A DNA stretch of 64,000 nucleotides from Pseudoscleropodium purum (taxonomy: Eukaryota > Streptophyta > Bryopsida > Hypnales > Brachytheciaceae). The notes under the pieces are model-generated. The model did no database searches. It saw only the letters and a program-made list of their open reading frames with translations, and was not told the origin of the DNA. The stretch covers positions 20,491,410 to 20,555,409 of the forward strand of contig OZ017802.1 in NCBI GenBank assembly GCA_963969395.1, read 5' to 3'. A program made the position numbers and the translations under genes. Positions 35,501-46,406 of the stretch are shown in pieces; position 1 is the first letter of the stretch, and each line of letters begins with the position of its first letter.

Positions 35501-38500
35501 GGCGGGACTCTGACAACGCTGCCATGAAGATTCTGGAAGAACAAGGTATGTCAAGCAACGGTAATTAAACATAAGTAGACCACCTGTTAAAAGAATCACG
35601 TTTTTCCCATATTACACACAAAATCTATTCCTTTTCATTTCTCACTCAGTGCTTCCGCAACATAGATCATCCAGAAACATGACTGATATTATTTACCTGA
35701 ACTCTCCTGGTGACCAGATTCAAAAGGAGATCCATTCCCAGTAAGTGAAGAGGAAAAGATGTTCATTGGTGGTGAGCCGGGTGATGTCGTTTCAGACGGA
35801 ATTTCCCACTCCCAGTGCCTTGAGTTTTTATGCAACCGAGGGTCACACTTCCTGATGAAAAATCTCAAGGACAAAGAGACGATTTGCAACACGTTACTGG
35901 TCATGGCTGAACATGTGAAAGTGCTTCCACCTGGAAATGAGCCATTGCCGTGGGATGTTTTGAACATGACTGTGTGGAAGGCTTCAATTCCCTGGCGTGG
36001 CAGGCATATGTAACCCAAGAGGATGTGTTGATAGGCACTCTGACGGTGCGTGAGAGCGTCATGTATTCGGCCAGTTGCACAGAGCTTGTGCAGCTCGACC
36101 TGTCCAGGAACCATCTGGACGGTGCCATTCCCAACGATCTGATCCATCTCAACAAACTCAGCACTCTGGGTGTCTCGGAGAATGACCTCACGGGAACAAT
36201 TCCTGCAAGCCTGTTCAGCATGGTGAATTTGCAGTCGTTGAATGTGGACTTCAACAACCTATCGGGGTTCATCTCGACTGAGGGAAATGGTGCAACGTTT
36301 GTGGCGGTGAACTTCACTGAAACCGCTCTCGTGTGTGGAGGGCCTCTAGTTTCAATCATTAGGTAGATTATGTAGATATATAGATATGTATGGGATTATC
36401 TTACAATTTTTGTACTCTTTTCATGCAATGAAAATGCCCAAATTTACCCACAAAAATTGTGCAATTTGTTGTAAAGAAATTTATCTATTATGATGGATAC
36501 AAATGTTCCAATTTTCATACATTGAAAATGCTAAAATTTCAACTACACATATTGATCACTATTCATGCCTACAAAATGCTCAGAATTCATGAATGGATGA
36601 AGGCTTACGAGGACCCCAATTCCACATATGAAAAATGATCATTTTCTTGTTAGGGGGACACAATTTAGGGACAAAATTCATAAGTGGGAAAACCCACTCT
36701 TTCATCTTTGCCATACATGAATTTTGGCCTTTTTTATGTGTCACATTCTAGTTGTGTTCCGGCGACGCCTATCTTGTGATGCAACCCGATTGCATCCTCT
36801 ACACCTACAAAGGTTCAACCGCTCTCGCCAAATCCGACTGGAACAAGCTCTGGAGCAAGAACATAACCCAGCCGCCAGGCCTCGCCACCAACTGGAACTG
36901 CTACCTCGACTTCCAATACGACGGCAACTTCGTCGTCTACACATGGAACGGCACCTGGGGCGTCCCGGAAGCCACCCAGGTATTGGATTGGAATTTACTG
37001 TTAATTCCTCTTCAGCATCAAACCAAATAGATCTACCCCAATATATGGTTAACTTTAACTTCAGCTTCAGATAAGCAAGGTTATACTAGCACTAAGACTG
37101 GAACGTCAAGTCCGTTAAATTAACGATATTCCATGCGCCATTTTGACACTTACATTAAGTAGCTTGGTGTGCCAGTAGATATGCAAATTAATATGCAAAG
37201 TGCTATTCATCCACAACATTGTGCACCACTACGTTAAGATTTTCACGATCACATCCCCCTCCCTGTTCCATAAGTCGTTTCATTTCCTTCCTTGCTTGAG
37301 GTTCTACGAGCTATTCTAATGGAATAGCGCCAATTTTTCGAATTTGACATTCTGGTATTTACAGTATACCTGCCCCTTGTACTCTTGCAACATTTAGATA
37401 CTAGTGAGTCTCGATCTATCTCTTTTGTTTATTCCACAAATTCGTGACTCAACTCTCTGTGTTATTAATTATCAGGCTCTCTGGGCGGCGGATACATCGT
37501 CCAACGGCTACGTCAACAGCTCCTTTAGGTTTGTGGTGCTGGGGAGTGACGGGAGGCTCACCATGTATGGACCGGACTTCTCGATGTTGTCCATGCCGAC
37601 GGAGCTTGCTACAATTGCTGGGGGAGGGGCAGTGAATGTGACGGCGAATGTGTCGATGAATGAGTCGGGAGTGTTGCCGAGGAACTTGGAGTATCCCTTT
37701 CCGGCAATAGCGGCGTGGAAACCGAATGTGTCACTGGATGGGTTTCCGTACATGCCAGAGGAGTATTATATCGATGAGGGGGCGAGGTTGAAGGCGTCGG
37801 CCGGGGGGAATTTTCATCTGGTCTTGGAGACAGATTGCACGCTGAAACTGCAGGAGGTTTGGCCAGGGAATAACACCGTGAAGCAGGTAACTAAGGAGTA
37901 AATTGCATTTTATTCAAAACATGGTGCACCACTAAGCTAGGATTTTCCACCCGCGCGCAGCCCCTCCTGGCTACCTAAATTGTGTCATTTCCTTCCTTGC
38001 TTGAGGATACGTCCAGCACGCCAATTTACTGGACTTGCGCCAATTTAACGAAATTGGTGGTAAGTTCATTCAATTGGCCTCATTACAGTTGCCAAATTAA
38101 AGAGCCTCAATCTGCCTACAAAGAGTAGAATTCGCCTAGGTTTCAATGTGAGGATACATTCGCAGAAAGCATTGCCTTTAACTGTTTACTTGTTGGACGT
38201 TTTGGTGAATTTTGGTGTACGATCCGATATGTGAAGTTATGTGCTGAAAATTAGGAATTTTCACAAGCAGGATCATACGCTTATTTAGTACAGAGTGCTC
38301 ACAACACTACTGTAGAACGCGTCAGAAGAGCAAACGAATTACATAGCTAACTCATTGTTAATCTCGTTTCAACCCGTTACAACGGCAAAGTCATACTTAA
38401 TTACAGCATCCCAATGTGGTTCCGGGTGTCGTTCTCAAATACTCTCCGTAATACTGGTGATCAAGTGCTCATATATCTGGGCGGGTTTGCGCTATCCAAC

Positions 38501-41500
38501 GTACGGAGACTAATTTCTAGAACGTGCATTGATCTGAGATTTTGAAAGAGTGTCGACTGATCTCTTAACTGTTCCAGTTCTAGCTAGACAGGAGTTCAAG
38601 CGAGTCTAATTCCTGGTTGAGAGTCTTACTTAAACACACCAACTTTGTGAAATATGTAACGCTAATAAAATATTCTATTGTCTTCATTAATGAATTAGGG
38701 CTAAATCCCACAACAGGGGGATTGCCCGGTTCAGCTTCCGGTGACTCCCGCTGGGATCAAGGCACTGCAGGGTGAACCAATGTAGCTACTGCACATTGCT
38801 GTGTTCCTGACCCCCTGTTGTGGGATTTTGCCACTATCAAATTAATATCTAAACGATTGGACGTCAATTTCGTTAAATTGGAGGTATTTCCTGGTCCGTT
38901 TTGACGATTACATTAGCTTGCTGTGCTGATCGACATGCAAATTGTATGCAAATTGCATTTCATCTACAATTGTGCACTAGCTATTAAGTAAAGATTTCCA
39001 CCCGTATAGTCGTAGACCCCTCAACTCGGATTGCATGTTAGAATTGGCATGTTACAGAGTGCAATATTTTCAATGCTGCTTATGAGCTAATTAGCTCTTG
39101 AATTGAGGACTAGTGTAGATCTGATTGAGGTGCCGAGAAATAAAACTGCCAATCTCTCGAAATTTTATCATTTTGACGTTTATAAGCTTTTCGTTATACA
39201 GTAGAGGCTCCACCATGCCTTTTTCATAGATGTCCGCCAATTTGACGACATTGACGCTATTTGCGCATGCACTGGACATTCGCGTTCCCTTTGTGCAGGT
39301 GGTTTGGGAACCACCAGGGCTGGCCAACACCACCCAAGTGCGCAAGAACTGTCAACTCATATTGCAGCCGAACGGCGTCCTGCAGGTCAGGAGCAACGGA
39401 ACATCCGGCACTGTGTACTGGAGCAGCACCCCTGCAGGCGACCCCAGCGTGAACTGGGTTTTAAAACTGAATGCGGACCGCGGAGGCTACTTGGTGGTGT
39501 GTGACATCTTGGACTCCAACACGCAGTTGTGGAGTAGTATGGCGGGCTCGAGCTCCGGGAGGAACACCTCCTGGTGGTGGATTGTGGTGGGTATGGTCAG
39601 CGGCGTGCTAACGCTGGTGGTCGCCGGATTAGTATTCTGGTTCTGCTATGCTCGAGACAGTAAGCATCGATCACACACTCAGTCCTCTTGAATCTTACCC
39701 TCTGAAAATCAATATATCCCCACTTTTTGACAGCTAACGACATAGCGGTTGAATATGGAAGAATTAATTAGTTGTTGGAAGAATATTAGTCGTTCCTGAA
39801 AATTAAATCAGGGATGACCTGATTGCATGTTAAATTTGGGATGTCAGTATAGAGTGCAAAGATTATGCCATTGAGGTACTCAAAGCTCTAGAGATGAGGA
39901 CTGGTATAGATTTGTCTTTCTCTATATGCTGTCCATGGCCATGAATGTGGTTGCATTATGATGACTTGTCCGTGGTGGTAGAGTTCCTGGACCCTGTGGA
40001 CAAGGCGTTCCAGCGGAGGATGCAAACCGCGGGATTTTCCCAAGCGTGGTACTCCGAGAGCAAGATCAAGCTATGCACGGACAATTACGCCCACAAAATC
40101 GGACAGGGTGGGTTTGGCGATGTGTACTACGGCAAGTTGCCCGACGGCCAGGAAATCGCAGCCAAAGTGTTGACCGCCGATTCATGTCAAAGCAAGCAGG
40201 AGTTTTATAACGAGGTACGCGAACATACTTTATATATATGTACAGGAACTACCACAACAGGAATTAGCAGTTGCAAGACACCAACAAGTAATGTACTAAA
40301 TTCTCCATTCACATACAGGAAAGGAGAGGTTCCAATCACCATACATGTGAACTTTAGACCTTTCCTACACCAATCTAGAAACGTGCACCACCTCAAATTT
40401 TGCACATTCATTTCGTATTAAGCCAAATATCAATTGCAAAAAACGAAAGGTCAATAGATTAAGTATTCTCAGACTTCTAAGCACACATCATATCTCACGG
40501 TCTATCGGAAGCCTCTAATGTACATTATAGACATAGTATATGCATATCTATGCTGCTGTAACTCAAGTAGTCGCAAATAATTACTTTGTCCAGTGTCGTA
40601 TTGAAGCATTGCAAAAGTGTTAATAAATTTCTGACGATCATTGCAGAACTGGTGCAAAAGCTACATCAACCTTTCGTACTAGTGACAGATTTTGTAACTT
40701 CAAATTCATGCATGCGGTACATTTTTATAAAATTATCAGAATATGATTCTACTCTGGACGATATTAGCAATTAATCTTCCTGATCGACACGGTTATGGGG
40801 AGTGGGTGTACAGATTGAGCTGCTCTCTACGGTGCATCACAAGTACTTGGTTTCTCTGTTAGGGTATAGATGCACACGCAGGCAGCAAATCCTCATTTAT
40901 GAATACCTCAGCGGTGGTGACTTGCGGCAGAGACTGCAAGGTGCTTGCAGAACCACCTCTCCGAGTGATTTCCAATTAAACTATTTTCCTTGACTGTATA
41001 TAATATCCTTTTCATAGGAGCTACATGATCGAATTGATTTGGTGTTAATCTAATACTAATGCTGTGAGTTTGACTGTAGGCGAGATTGCGAGGGCGAAAC
41101 CATTGAGCTGGAGACATAGGACAAGTATTCTCCTTCAAGTTGCGGAAGGTATTATTCATGGCATCACCATTGTGAGTCATATTTACAAGTTAAGATTTTA
41201 AATGTAACATTGCAAGTAACATACACACTTACGGCTTATTCAGTTCATAGCGTACCCAGTTACCTACGGCAATTATAGGTCGTCCATGAAAAAAGGGTAC
41301 ACATTCTTAGAAGCTGTGTCCCTGTTCCCTACGTGTCCATTAATGGTGATGCCGTTTGAAGGACTTGAATATCTTCATGACAAATGCTCCCCGTCCATCA
41401 TCCACCGAGATGTGAAAAGCAACAACATCCTCCTCACCAACAAGTTGGTGGCCAAAGTGGCTGATTTCGGGCTTTCTAAAATTCGAGCCTTGGACCAGGA

Positions 41501-44500
41501 AGATGCTACTCACATTACCACTATTGTGAAAGGGACTCCTGGTTATCTTGATCCAGAGTAAGTAGTCTAGTTTTGGGTGTTACTTGATAAAAAAATTTGA
41601 CATGACAGTTTGTAAAGTAGTGCCTCTGGGGCATGAGCTGGTCACATTCAATATCACGGATGGTTCACAAATCTAGTTAATTTATTAAAACGACGTTGGT
41701 ATCAGGAGCTGTAAGTTCTCTTGTAGTTTAAGATCAATTAATTACTTGATACTATTCCACGACTTAGGCACTGTACCAGGACTTTTGTATGCTGAAACGA
41801 AAAATCTATCTAAGTCTTAGATTTTGGCTCTTTGTGGAGGTAAATGTCACAACTTTTGGCACCCGGAATCGTGCCGATGTAACGCGGAAATTGACAATGT
41901 TTGCAGGTATCATGAGACTGGCATGCTCACAGCCAAGAGTGATGTGTACGCGTTCGGAATCGTGGTGATGGAGGTTTTGACAGGACGAACTCAAATGAGC
42001 ATTGTGCAAAAGGTAAGTTGGATTATCGTGCTGAGGTTAATATTGGATGTTCATGTACGAACATCACTGAACGTTGAGTTATTAAATTGGCGCATTTCGG
42101 AGCACCCCAAAATTTGGGCAGGACTCGATCCAGAGTCCAAGCCAGAATATTTAACGTCAATTTCGTTCAATTGACGATATTTCCAATACTTTCTAAAGCG
42201 CAGTTCACGACGCGGCCGGAGTTAATACACCAACAGTAGAACTTGAAATTGGAACTTGAAATTGGAAGTACTTCAATGCTTTGGCACCATTCGGAATGCG
42301 CAATCTAAAACTTAAATTCTGAAATTCTTACTTGTCCTAGAGTTTAGACCATGCATTTGGTACTGATGTACATTCATGTCCCAATTTTTTTTTAAGCCTG
42401 AATCATCTCAATTTCACAAAATTGACTATGTAATTATCCTAGTGATTCCTACTCTACCATCACTGAACTGATTGCTTACGGAATTCTTCAAAAATTCCAT
42501 AGTGATGGACTTGTTGGATTTCGATCCCATTTCAACTTCTCAGTTTGAAATTAAGTTGGAACTGAAAGTGGTGATCGATCAATGGGTATGCCTTCGATCA
42601 GGTGGAAGATGCCTGGAGATCAGAAAGGCTGGAAGGTTTGCCAGACCCCAACTTGGGAATGGACTTGGACACACAGGAATTTGTGAAGCTCGTGGAGCTT
42701 TCCTTGTGGTGCGTCCGCAAGCGCAACGAGGAGAGGCCATTCACGCGCCAGGTAAGACTCCTCCAAACTTTCTTCTGAAATCTAGGGCCGGTGTAGATCT
42801 AAAGTTCGGTGACAGTATGGAAATTATTAAAATCTCAATTTTTGCTAATTTAGTTAACCCTAAAATGCTGCTGAGGACAAAAAAGAGTGGGATGCCATGA
42901 TTCCAATGACTTTGAGGGTTATTAATCATTACTGCTAAGTTCAGTTTTCAAGGTAGATTTGTCACCATTCCATTAGATAGTCAAAAAAGTATTATAACTG
43001 AAAATGCAGTCCCTCTTTCTACACCCTTAGATTTGTGAAAAGTACAAATGGGGATGTCTATGATGAACTATTAGACTTGGCATTATGCCCCATAATGCTT
43101 GAGAGCCTTTTGGCTCTCAAGCATTATCTAATCTATAAGTGAGTACAATGAGGGACTAGGAGCCTAAGTTTGAGAAAACATAGGACAAAACTCCTTGAAG
43201 CACCTAAACTTGGTTTCAATGGTTTGATGGAGTTTGGTATTGTGTTTTTTTTATTATTCTTCTTGTGATTCTCACTCTACAAATTGGAGTTCACTTTACA
43301 ATTAACTTCATTGAAGAAATGAAGAATCTACCTATTCATAAGAAAGTAATATATTTTGGTTGGCTACATTGCTAATAGCCGTTGATAGCTTAATATGTCT
43401 TGTTTTTTCAAGGTTAATCCCTAAAGTGCTCAACCATCCATCACGTAATGAACTAATGATGAATGTTGTAAAAAGTATACTCTATATTTATTGAGCAATT
43501 TTGCAAGGAAAATCATAAAATATATATATCAATAGAAAGAAGAAAGAATACTCTATTTGAATTTTTAATATAGGTATTTTGGAGGTATTCCAAACTTTCA
43601 ACTATTAATTATTGATAAATTTTCAAAATAATCATACAATCTTTAGTTCAAGCACTTAATGGTTAATAAAGTACTCATAAGTTATAAGATATAAGATGAC
43701 GATATCTACAACAATTGTTAGTTTTGGCAACAATCATAAACCTTTGTATCTATTAGAAATTTCATGAAGGACAAACAAGTGATAAAGTAACACTTATATA
43801 AAGTTCAATTATGTTTTACCAATTAGAATTGAAGCAAATTTATCCACAAGTTTTTATCCTCAAAGAGCTCATCTCATAGTTTTCTATTTGCACAATGTGC
43901 ACTAAAAATTGAATCCTAGTTTCAAGGCTATCGGAGTATCTATAGTATAAAAATATCATACAGTTTAATAATCAAGGGGAAGAGAAGGAGTTGTTGTCGT
44001 CCCTCAAAACTTTACCTATATGTTAGCAATTTTTATTCATTAGGTTTATCCTTCAAGTAGATTTATTTGAAGGAAGTTGTCTTTGTTTTTGCTTCTAGCA
44101 TGTTATTTACCTTTGGTATATTAGTTGTAGCTCAAGTCAAAAAGTTGAACTTCTTAATTATAGGATAGTTTTGTTTTTTTCAAAAAATCAAACAATCCTC
44201 TAAATTCCAAGTAATTGGCCATATTAATTACAAATATTGATATCTAATATACAACTTCCACTTGATTAAAGCCAACCATCTATAATGATTATTACAATCC
44301 AAAAATATTGTCAACAAGGAATTAAACAATATTATTAATCATGATAAGATATTTCCTTGAGTAATTAAAAATTGGAGGTAAAATATCAAACTATTGTCAT
44401 ATGCTTGAACTTCAACAAATAGATAAATTAAAGAAGATTTATTAGTATCATGCAATCAAAGAACAAGTCAAATAAGTATACTCAACGAAGGAGAAGTTAG

Positions 44501-44976
44501 ATAGGTATTTATAACAAACATCCCTTTTAAGTTTCCAATTGGTCATTTATACTAATTTTTTTTTCCATATTATTGAATAATTTATCATTTGTATGATTCC
44601 TATAACCTCATTCTACTACTATTAAATACACATGTTTTAAAAAAACAAGAGAGGTACAAAAATAAGGTTTTAAATGGGCCATTTGGAAAAAATTTGCAAA
44701 TGTCTGCTAAGTTGACTAGTTTGAATTTAGGTGGTGCAAAACATGCGAGAGATTGGATTGGCTCCAGTGGGATCATCAAAGCCCGACATTGACTTCCTTT
44801 ACGAGGATGATAGTCCACTAGATTTTGACATCAATAACGACTCTGCACCCTTCACTAAATCCAACTCATTCAATATCTCTGGACCCTCAAGCTTAGTGCT
44901 TCCAAATATTCAACAACAAGCATGTATGCCATTTCGACGCGCACCTAACCTTCAACATAACAATTTTAGTCTATGA
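23570..44976 (+). CDS. Bulb-type lectin receptor-like protein kinase, 11 exons
   Basis: Exons: 23570-23728, 36752-36979, 37476-37886, 39299-39659, 39982-40214, 40814-40940, 41080-41148, 41362-41557, 41907-42012, 42602-42751 and 44731-44976. Every phase agrees, giving about 761 residues. The protein is predicted to sit in the plasma membrane and bind a carbohydrate-like ligand outside. Order: signal peptide (residues 1-24); two bulb-type lectin regions (about 35-165, with [14 protein letters not shown] and [11 protein letters not shown], and about 215-345, with [11 protein letters not shown]); transmembrane segment (358-383); kinase. Kinase motifs are intact: [12 protein letters not shown] (426-437), Lys448, HRD (544-546), DFG (564-566) and the PGYLDPE loop. 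The tail after about 700 is Ser/Asn/Gln-rich. Intron 1 is 13 kb and full of transposons, and its donor is GC rather than GT (an in-frame TAA follows immediately). If exon 1 belongs elsewhere, the rest of the gene model still stands. Confidence 0.88.
23729..26873. other. 5' part of kinase intron 1, AT-rich
   Basis: No gene is visible. The DNA is strongly AT-rich with long A/T runs. CACTACA strings occur at about 24302 and 26092, which could be decayed CACTA ends, but no matching right end with a 3-bp duplication was found. Confidence 0.35.
26874..30902 (+). pseudogene. CACTA/EnSpm-like (Tnp2-type) transposase, 5 exons, disrupted
   Basis: Putative exons are 26874-26899, 27025-28244, 28418-28731, 29002-29267 and 29452-30902, with GT-AG junctions and consistent phases. 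The N-terminus has cysteine pairs ([15 protein letters not shown]) before a TINRHLQ motif. The centre has FDYLPVIEQ and [13 protein letters not shown]. The third exon has [15 protein letters not shown], and then [15 protein letters not shown] with an SCRRC knuckle. The C-terminal half has [19 protein letters not shown], the Tnp2/DUF4218-like signature. Two lesions are visible: a one-base frameshift between about 27325 and 27360, and an in-frame TAG at 29742-29744, after which the same frame continues to 30902. It lies inside intron 1 of the lectin kinase, same orientation. It is most likely inactive. Confidence 0.75.
31020..32040 (-). mobile_element. TTAA-family type 3 element, inverted copy
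   Basis: The right end is AAATTTAGGGA followed by TTAA (32041-32044). Read in plus orientation, the body matches the complement of the element at 47365-48215: shared blocks include TATTTTTATCCA, CTAATTCCAATGGTGA-like text, ACAAGTTA.TTTTTCAA and a closing GGGCCCAATT block. The left end, just beyond the transposase stop codon, is too decayed to place exactly. Confidence 0.55.
32172..33674 (-). CDS. Unrecognised 500-residue protein nested in kinase intron 1
   Basis: A single uninterrupted frame runs from ATG at 33674 to TAG at 32172. The longer open frame upstream (to 33902) is probably leader, because a TATA-like TTATAAAT lies about 65 bp before this ATG. Residues 1-27 form an amphipathic, leucine-rich helix ([20 protein letters not shown]). 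A Pro/Ser-rich region to about residue 165 contains three to four tandem 15-residue units of type [16 protein letters not shown] central domain (about 190-320) is rich in Tyr, Trp and charged residues ([19 protein letters not shown]). Then come an acidic stretch, a basic nuclear-localisation-like cluster ([10 protein letters not shown]) and a folded-looking C-terminus ending LEDWKVI. No known domain is recognised. It could be an accessory gene of the neighbouring CACTA-type transposon or an independent orphan gene. No lesion is seen. Confidence 0.6.
   Translation of the reverse strand: MEFLSNLSAEDLAKVVAILKELQPLLPSPSAAPLLSVPSVVPSPSSVPSPPSATSHGLSSSLSRPFVSSRRPSPSPSTCSLPLFSGPTQPPLLVRPRSQPLASAAPHLVCPRSQPLASAAPHLVRPQSQPLASTAPHHGALARPAVNTSTSTLTKPFARRRTKGATSSNVGVGVTVMEADPGPTRERIFRMKAPKYSQNASGDKFYGRKYLHTYHYSAYLDYLDAQAKINWWFTNPADEEVYDVLFSNYKNNIDARKKCNKFIEQRIDGLGALQFVINGLSSQLRWEVDDVYLYFMDHKQNYQKIYNERVEKQKEDGRTIEDVEGEDDGLALTTLNVDNIVEDANIDACGEDMGVNEEGLVPEQVPDIGIEEDEGISRRSKRIRKGGPSTSKKNKKVSDVSRDASIEDLQWEELTFFDKTTLVQKLMGVDSRFDVEKFVRTWIGDRKKLHESYPKIKNARSMEDSAVIEAVAKWAFKTKKVVFIGSKGFEGISLEDWKVI
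33270..33405 (-). repeat. Coding 45-bp tandem repeat
   Basis: About three copies of a GC-rich 45-bp unit (GAAGCCAGGGGCTGCGACCG on the plus strand) encode the repeated [14 protein letters not shown] units of the nested gene. The copies differ by a few bases and keep frame. Confidence 0.7.
33735..33742 (-). promoter_or_regulatory. TATA-like box of the nested gene
   Basis: TTATAAAT on the minus strand lies about 65 bp upstream of the ATG at 33674. A telo-box-like TTAGGGTTTA is further upstream at about 34008-34017, and an imperfect repeat of the GGCCTTTCGCAGTTCCTCGC type fills 33876-33955. Confidence 0.4.
34490..34793 (+). pseudogene. Captured ABCG transporter exons (Walker A region)
   Basis: Two exons with intact splice signals, 34490-34570 and 34711-34793, encode [20 protein letters not shown] plus LLDTLAG, then [20 protein letters not shown] to SYGAA. 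This is the Walker A region of an ABCG (white-brown half) ATP-binding cassette. The donor of the first exon is GC (GCAG/GCAAGT), and phase demands it. There is no start codon, membrane domain or rest of the cassette here, so it is a gene fragment with its introns, taken at DNA level. A third ABCG exon lies at 36004. The introns before the two exons share a duplicated GTAGTGATTCAAACTAAC block. Confidence 0.8.
35231..36003 (+). pseudogene. Two captured exons of an unidentified gene
   Basis: Exons at 35231-35545 and 35727-about 36003 join in phase (a split Gly codon, G/GA). The first contains [20 protein letters not shown] and an Asn/Glu/Asp-rich region, and ends AAMKILEEQ. The second continues [20 protein letters not shown], then [19 protein letters not shown]. 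Sequence is clearly coding in composition, with no stops, but I do not recognise the family. It sits between ABCG exons where an ABCG intron should be, so it was inserted into, or assembled with, the ABCG fragment. Confidence 0.5.
36004..36366 (+). pseudogene. ABCG exon fused in frame to a leucine-rich-repeat tail
   Basis: After a GGCAG acceptor, the frame reads [20 protein letters not shown], the Q-loop segment that follows the ABCG exons at 34490-34793. At about 36073, inside the continuing frame, it switches to LRR sequence: [19 protein letters not shown], two further repeats of the [19 protein letters not shown] kind, then the capping end of an LRR receptor ectodomain with a VCGGPL motif and a TAG at 36364. 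One open frame therefore covers two unrelated protein families. It is a chimera made by gene-fragment capture, whether or not it is expressed. Confidence 0.8.
38698..38833. mobile_element. Small inverted-repeat element in kinase intron 3
   Basis: The ends share a 22-bp inverted repeat of type GGCWAAATCCCACAACAGGGG, one mismatch. The flanks are TTA (38695-38697) and CTA (38834-38836), an imperfect 3-bp duplication suggestive of PIF/Harbinger-type elements. The interior is GC-rich and partly self-complementary. Total length is about 136 bp. Confidence 0.6.
43092..43127. repeat. Perfect 16-bp hairpin in kinase intron 10
   Basis: ATAATGCTTGAGAGCC is followed by a TTTT loop and its exact complement. 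The stem is perfect over 16 bp in otherwise unremarkable intron sequence. It could be the core of a tiny foldback element or an RNA stem. The loop is too short for a typical plant microRNA precursor. Confidence 0.7.
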
Positions 44977-45496
44977 AGTGATTTTTATAGACTAAAGTAG
45001 GGAGAGTGAAGATTGTCACTTTTGTTGTTCAATATATTTACAAATTACAACGGATTTTTTCGGAATTCTCTCTAACAAGTTTAGAGATTGAGTAGTTTTT
45101 CCATGTTAGTTTTTGTTGGTTTATATACTTCTTGGTGTTCTAATGTCATTACAAAAGGATCTTTGAAGAATTCCTATATAAAAAATTGATGTTTTTTTCT
45201 TTACAAGGATTTTCATAAATTCTCTCCAAATCCCCCTTGAGCAATCCAAATTGGTAGACTTTGCACTCATCCTCACACTTATCTTACATTTCAATGTTGT
45301 TTCCACCTAATATTTGATAGATTTTACAAGATGCAATTGTCCCATATTGATTGTCAAGGGTACCATGAGGTTGAACATATAAGACTTGTAAATTGTCAAT
45401 CTTGAAGATAATGAATTCTATTAAAAGAAATCTAGCATTTTTTGAGTTTGTATATTTTAGAAACCTAAGAAACTTTATAATATATAAAATGTTTAA
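44977..45496. other. Kinase 3' flank
   Basis: AT-rich sequence following the kinase stop codon. It presumably contains the 3' UTR and polyadenylation signals, which I cannot single out. No gene is seen. Confidence 0.3.
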
Positions 45497-46402
45497 CCCC
45501 TAAATGCCCAAATTGTATTTTTTGGCAACATAGAAATTTTGGGCAGCTCACCACGAATGGAGTTTTTATTTATTTTCTTTGAAATTTTAACACAACATGT
45601 GTTGAAGGAGTAGCTTTAAGGCCCAACAATTTTCATGACTTTTGATTACATGTTTAAAGAGTAATTGTATGATATGGCATTTTTAGTAAAGTACAAGTAG
45701 TTTGGGCAACAAAAAAAACTTCTTCAAAAATCACTTTTTTAAGAAATTAAAATTTGAAATGGGTTCTCTAAATTTATATATATACTTAGAAGTTAGAAAG
45801 CTTTGAATCATTCCATTTTGATGGATGAGTCAAAAGTTTGTGAGAGTTTGCGGGTTGTTATTAAGTCTCTATTCTAAGACAAACTTTGAAGTCCTTTATT
45901 TAATTCAATTTTCAATATTATTGGAAAAAAATAAAATTATTGGGTGTAGAATGTTTATTACAACATCAATCCCTTTGAGATTGGCATTTTTCAATTCTAT
46001 AAATAAATTGTTAATAGTTTAGTATTTTGAATCATTGTCTATTCCTTTCTAATTACTATTTTTTTCCTATATGTTGTATGATTCCAAATGATCTGAAATT
46101 TTTCAAGCATGTAGCCAAATTGACTTTAAAAATGAATTTAAAGAGTTACAACTATTATTTTGGACATTTTTTTATACAAATGTGACCTTTTGAAGTGCAG
46201 CTCCCGAGATTTTTGCTAATATCTTGCAATCTACATGGTGGAAATTTTTGAAATTTTTTCTACACATTTTCAAACAAGATTACTACAAGATCCTCCAGTT
46301 ATATGTGTCCAAAAATGTTTTTTTTCTAAAATTTGATACATATACTAGAAATAGTAGTTTAGAAGCAGTTTTGGTGAAAACATAGACAAAATCATTTAGG
46401 GG
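45497..46402. mobile_element. TTAA-flanked element B, 906 bp, complete
   Basis: It begins CCCCTAAATG and ends CATTTAGGGG, with TTAA on both sides (45493-45496 and 46403-46406). The body is AT-rich with no transposase. Its right half matches 53090-53493 and, in inverted orientation, the element at 4763-5688. This is the best-preserved copy of the type 1 family. Confidence 0.75.
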
Positions 46403-46406
46403 TTAA

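Noticed and set aside
36360..36751. Helitron 3' end after the captured fragments
   Set aside because: A small GTGGG/CCCAC hairpin occurs at about 36687, but no CTRR terminus follows at the expected distance and no matching 5' end was found.
43092..43127. microRNA precursor
   Set aside because: The stem is 16 bp with a four-base loop, too short for a 21-nt duplex.
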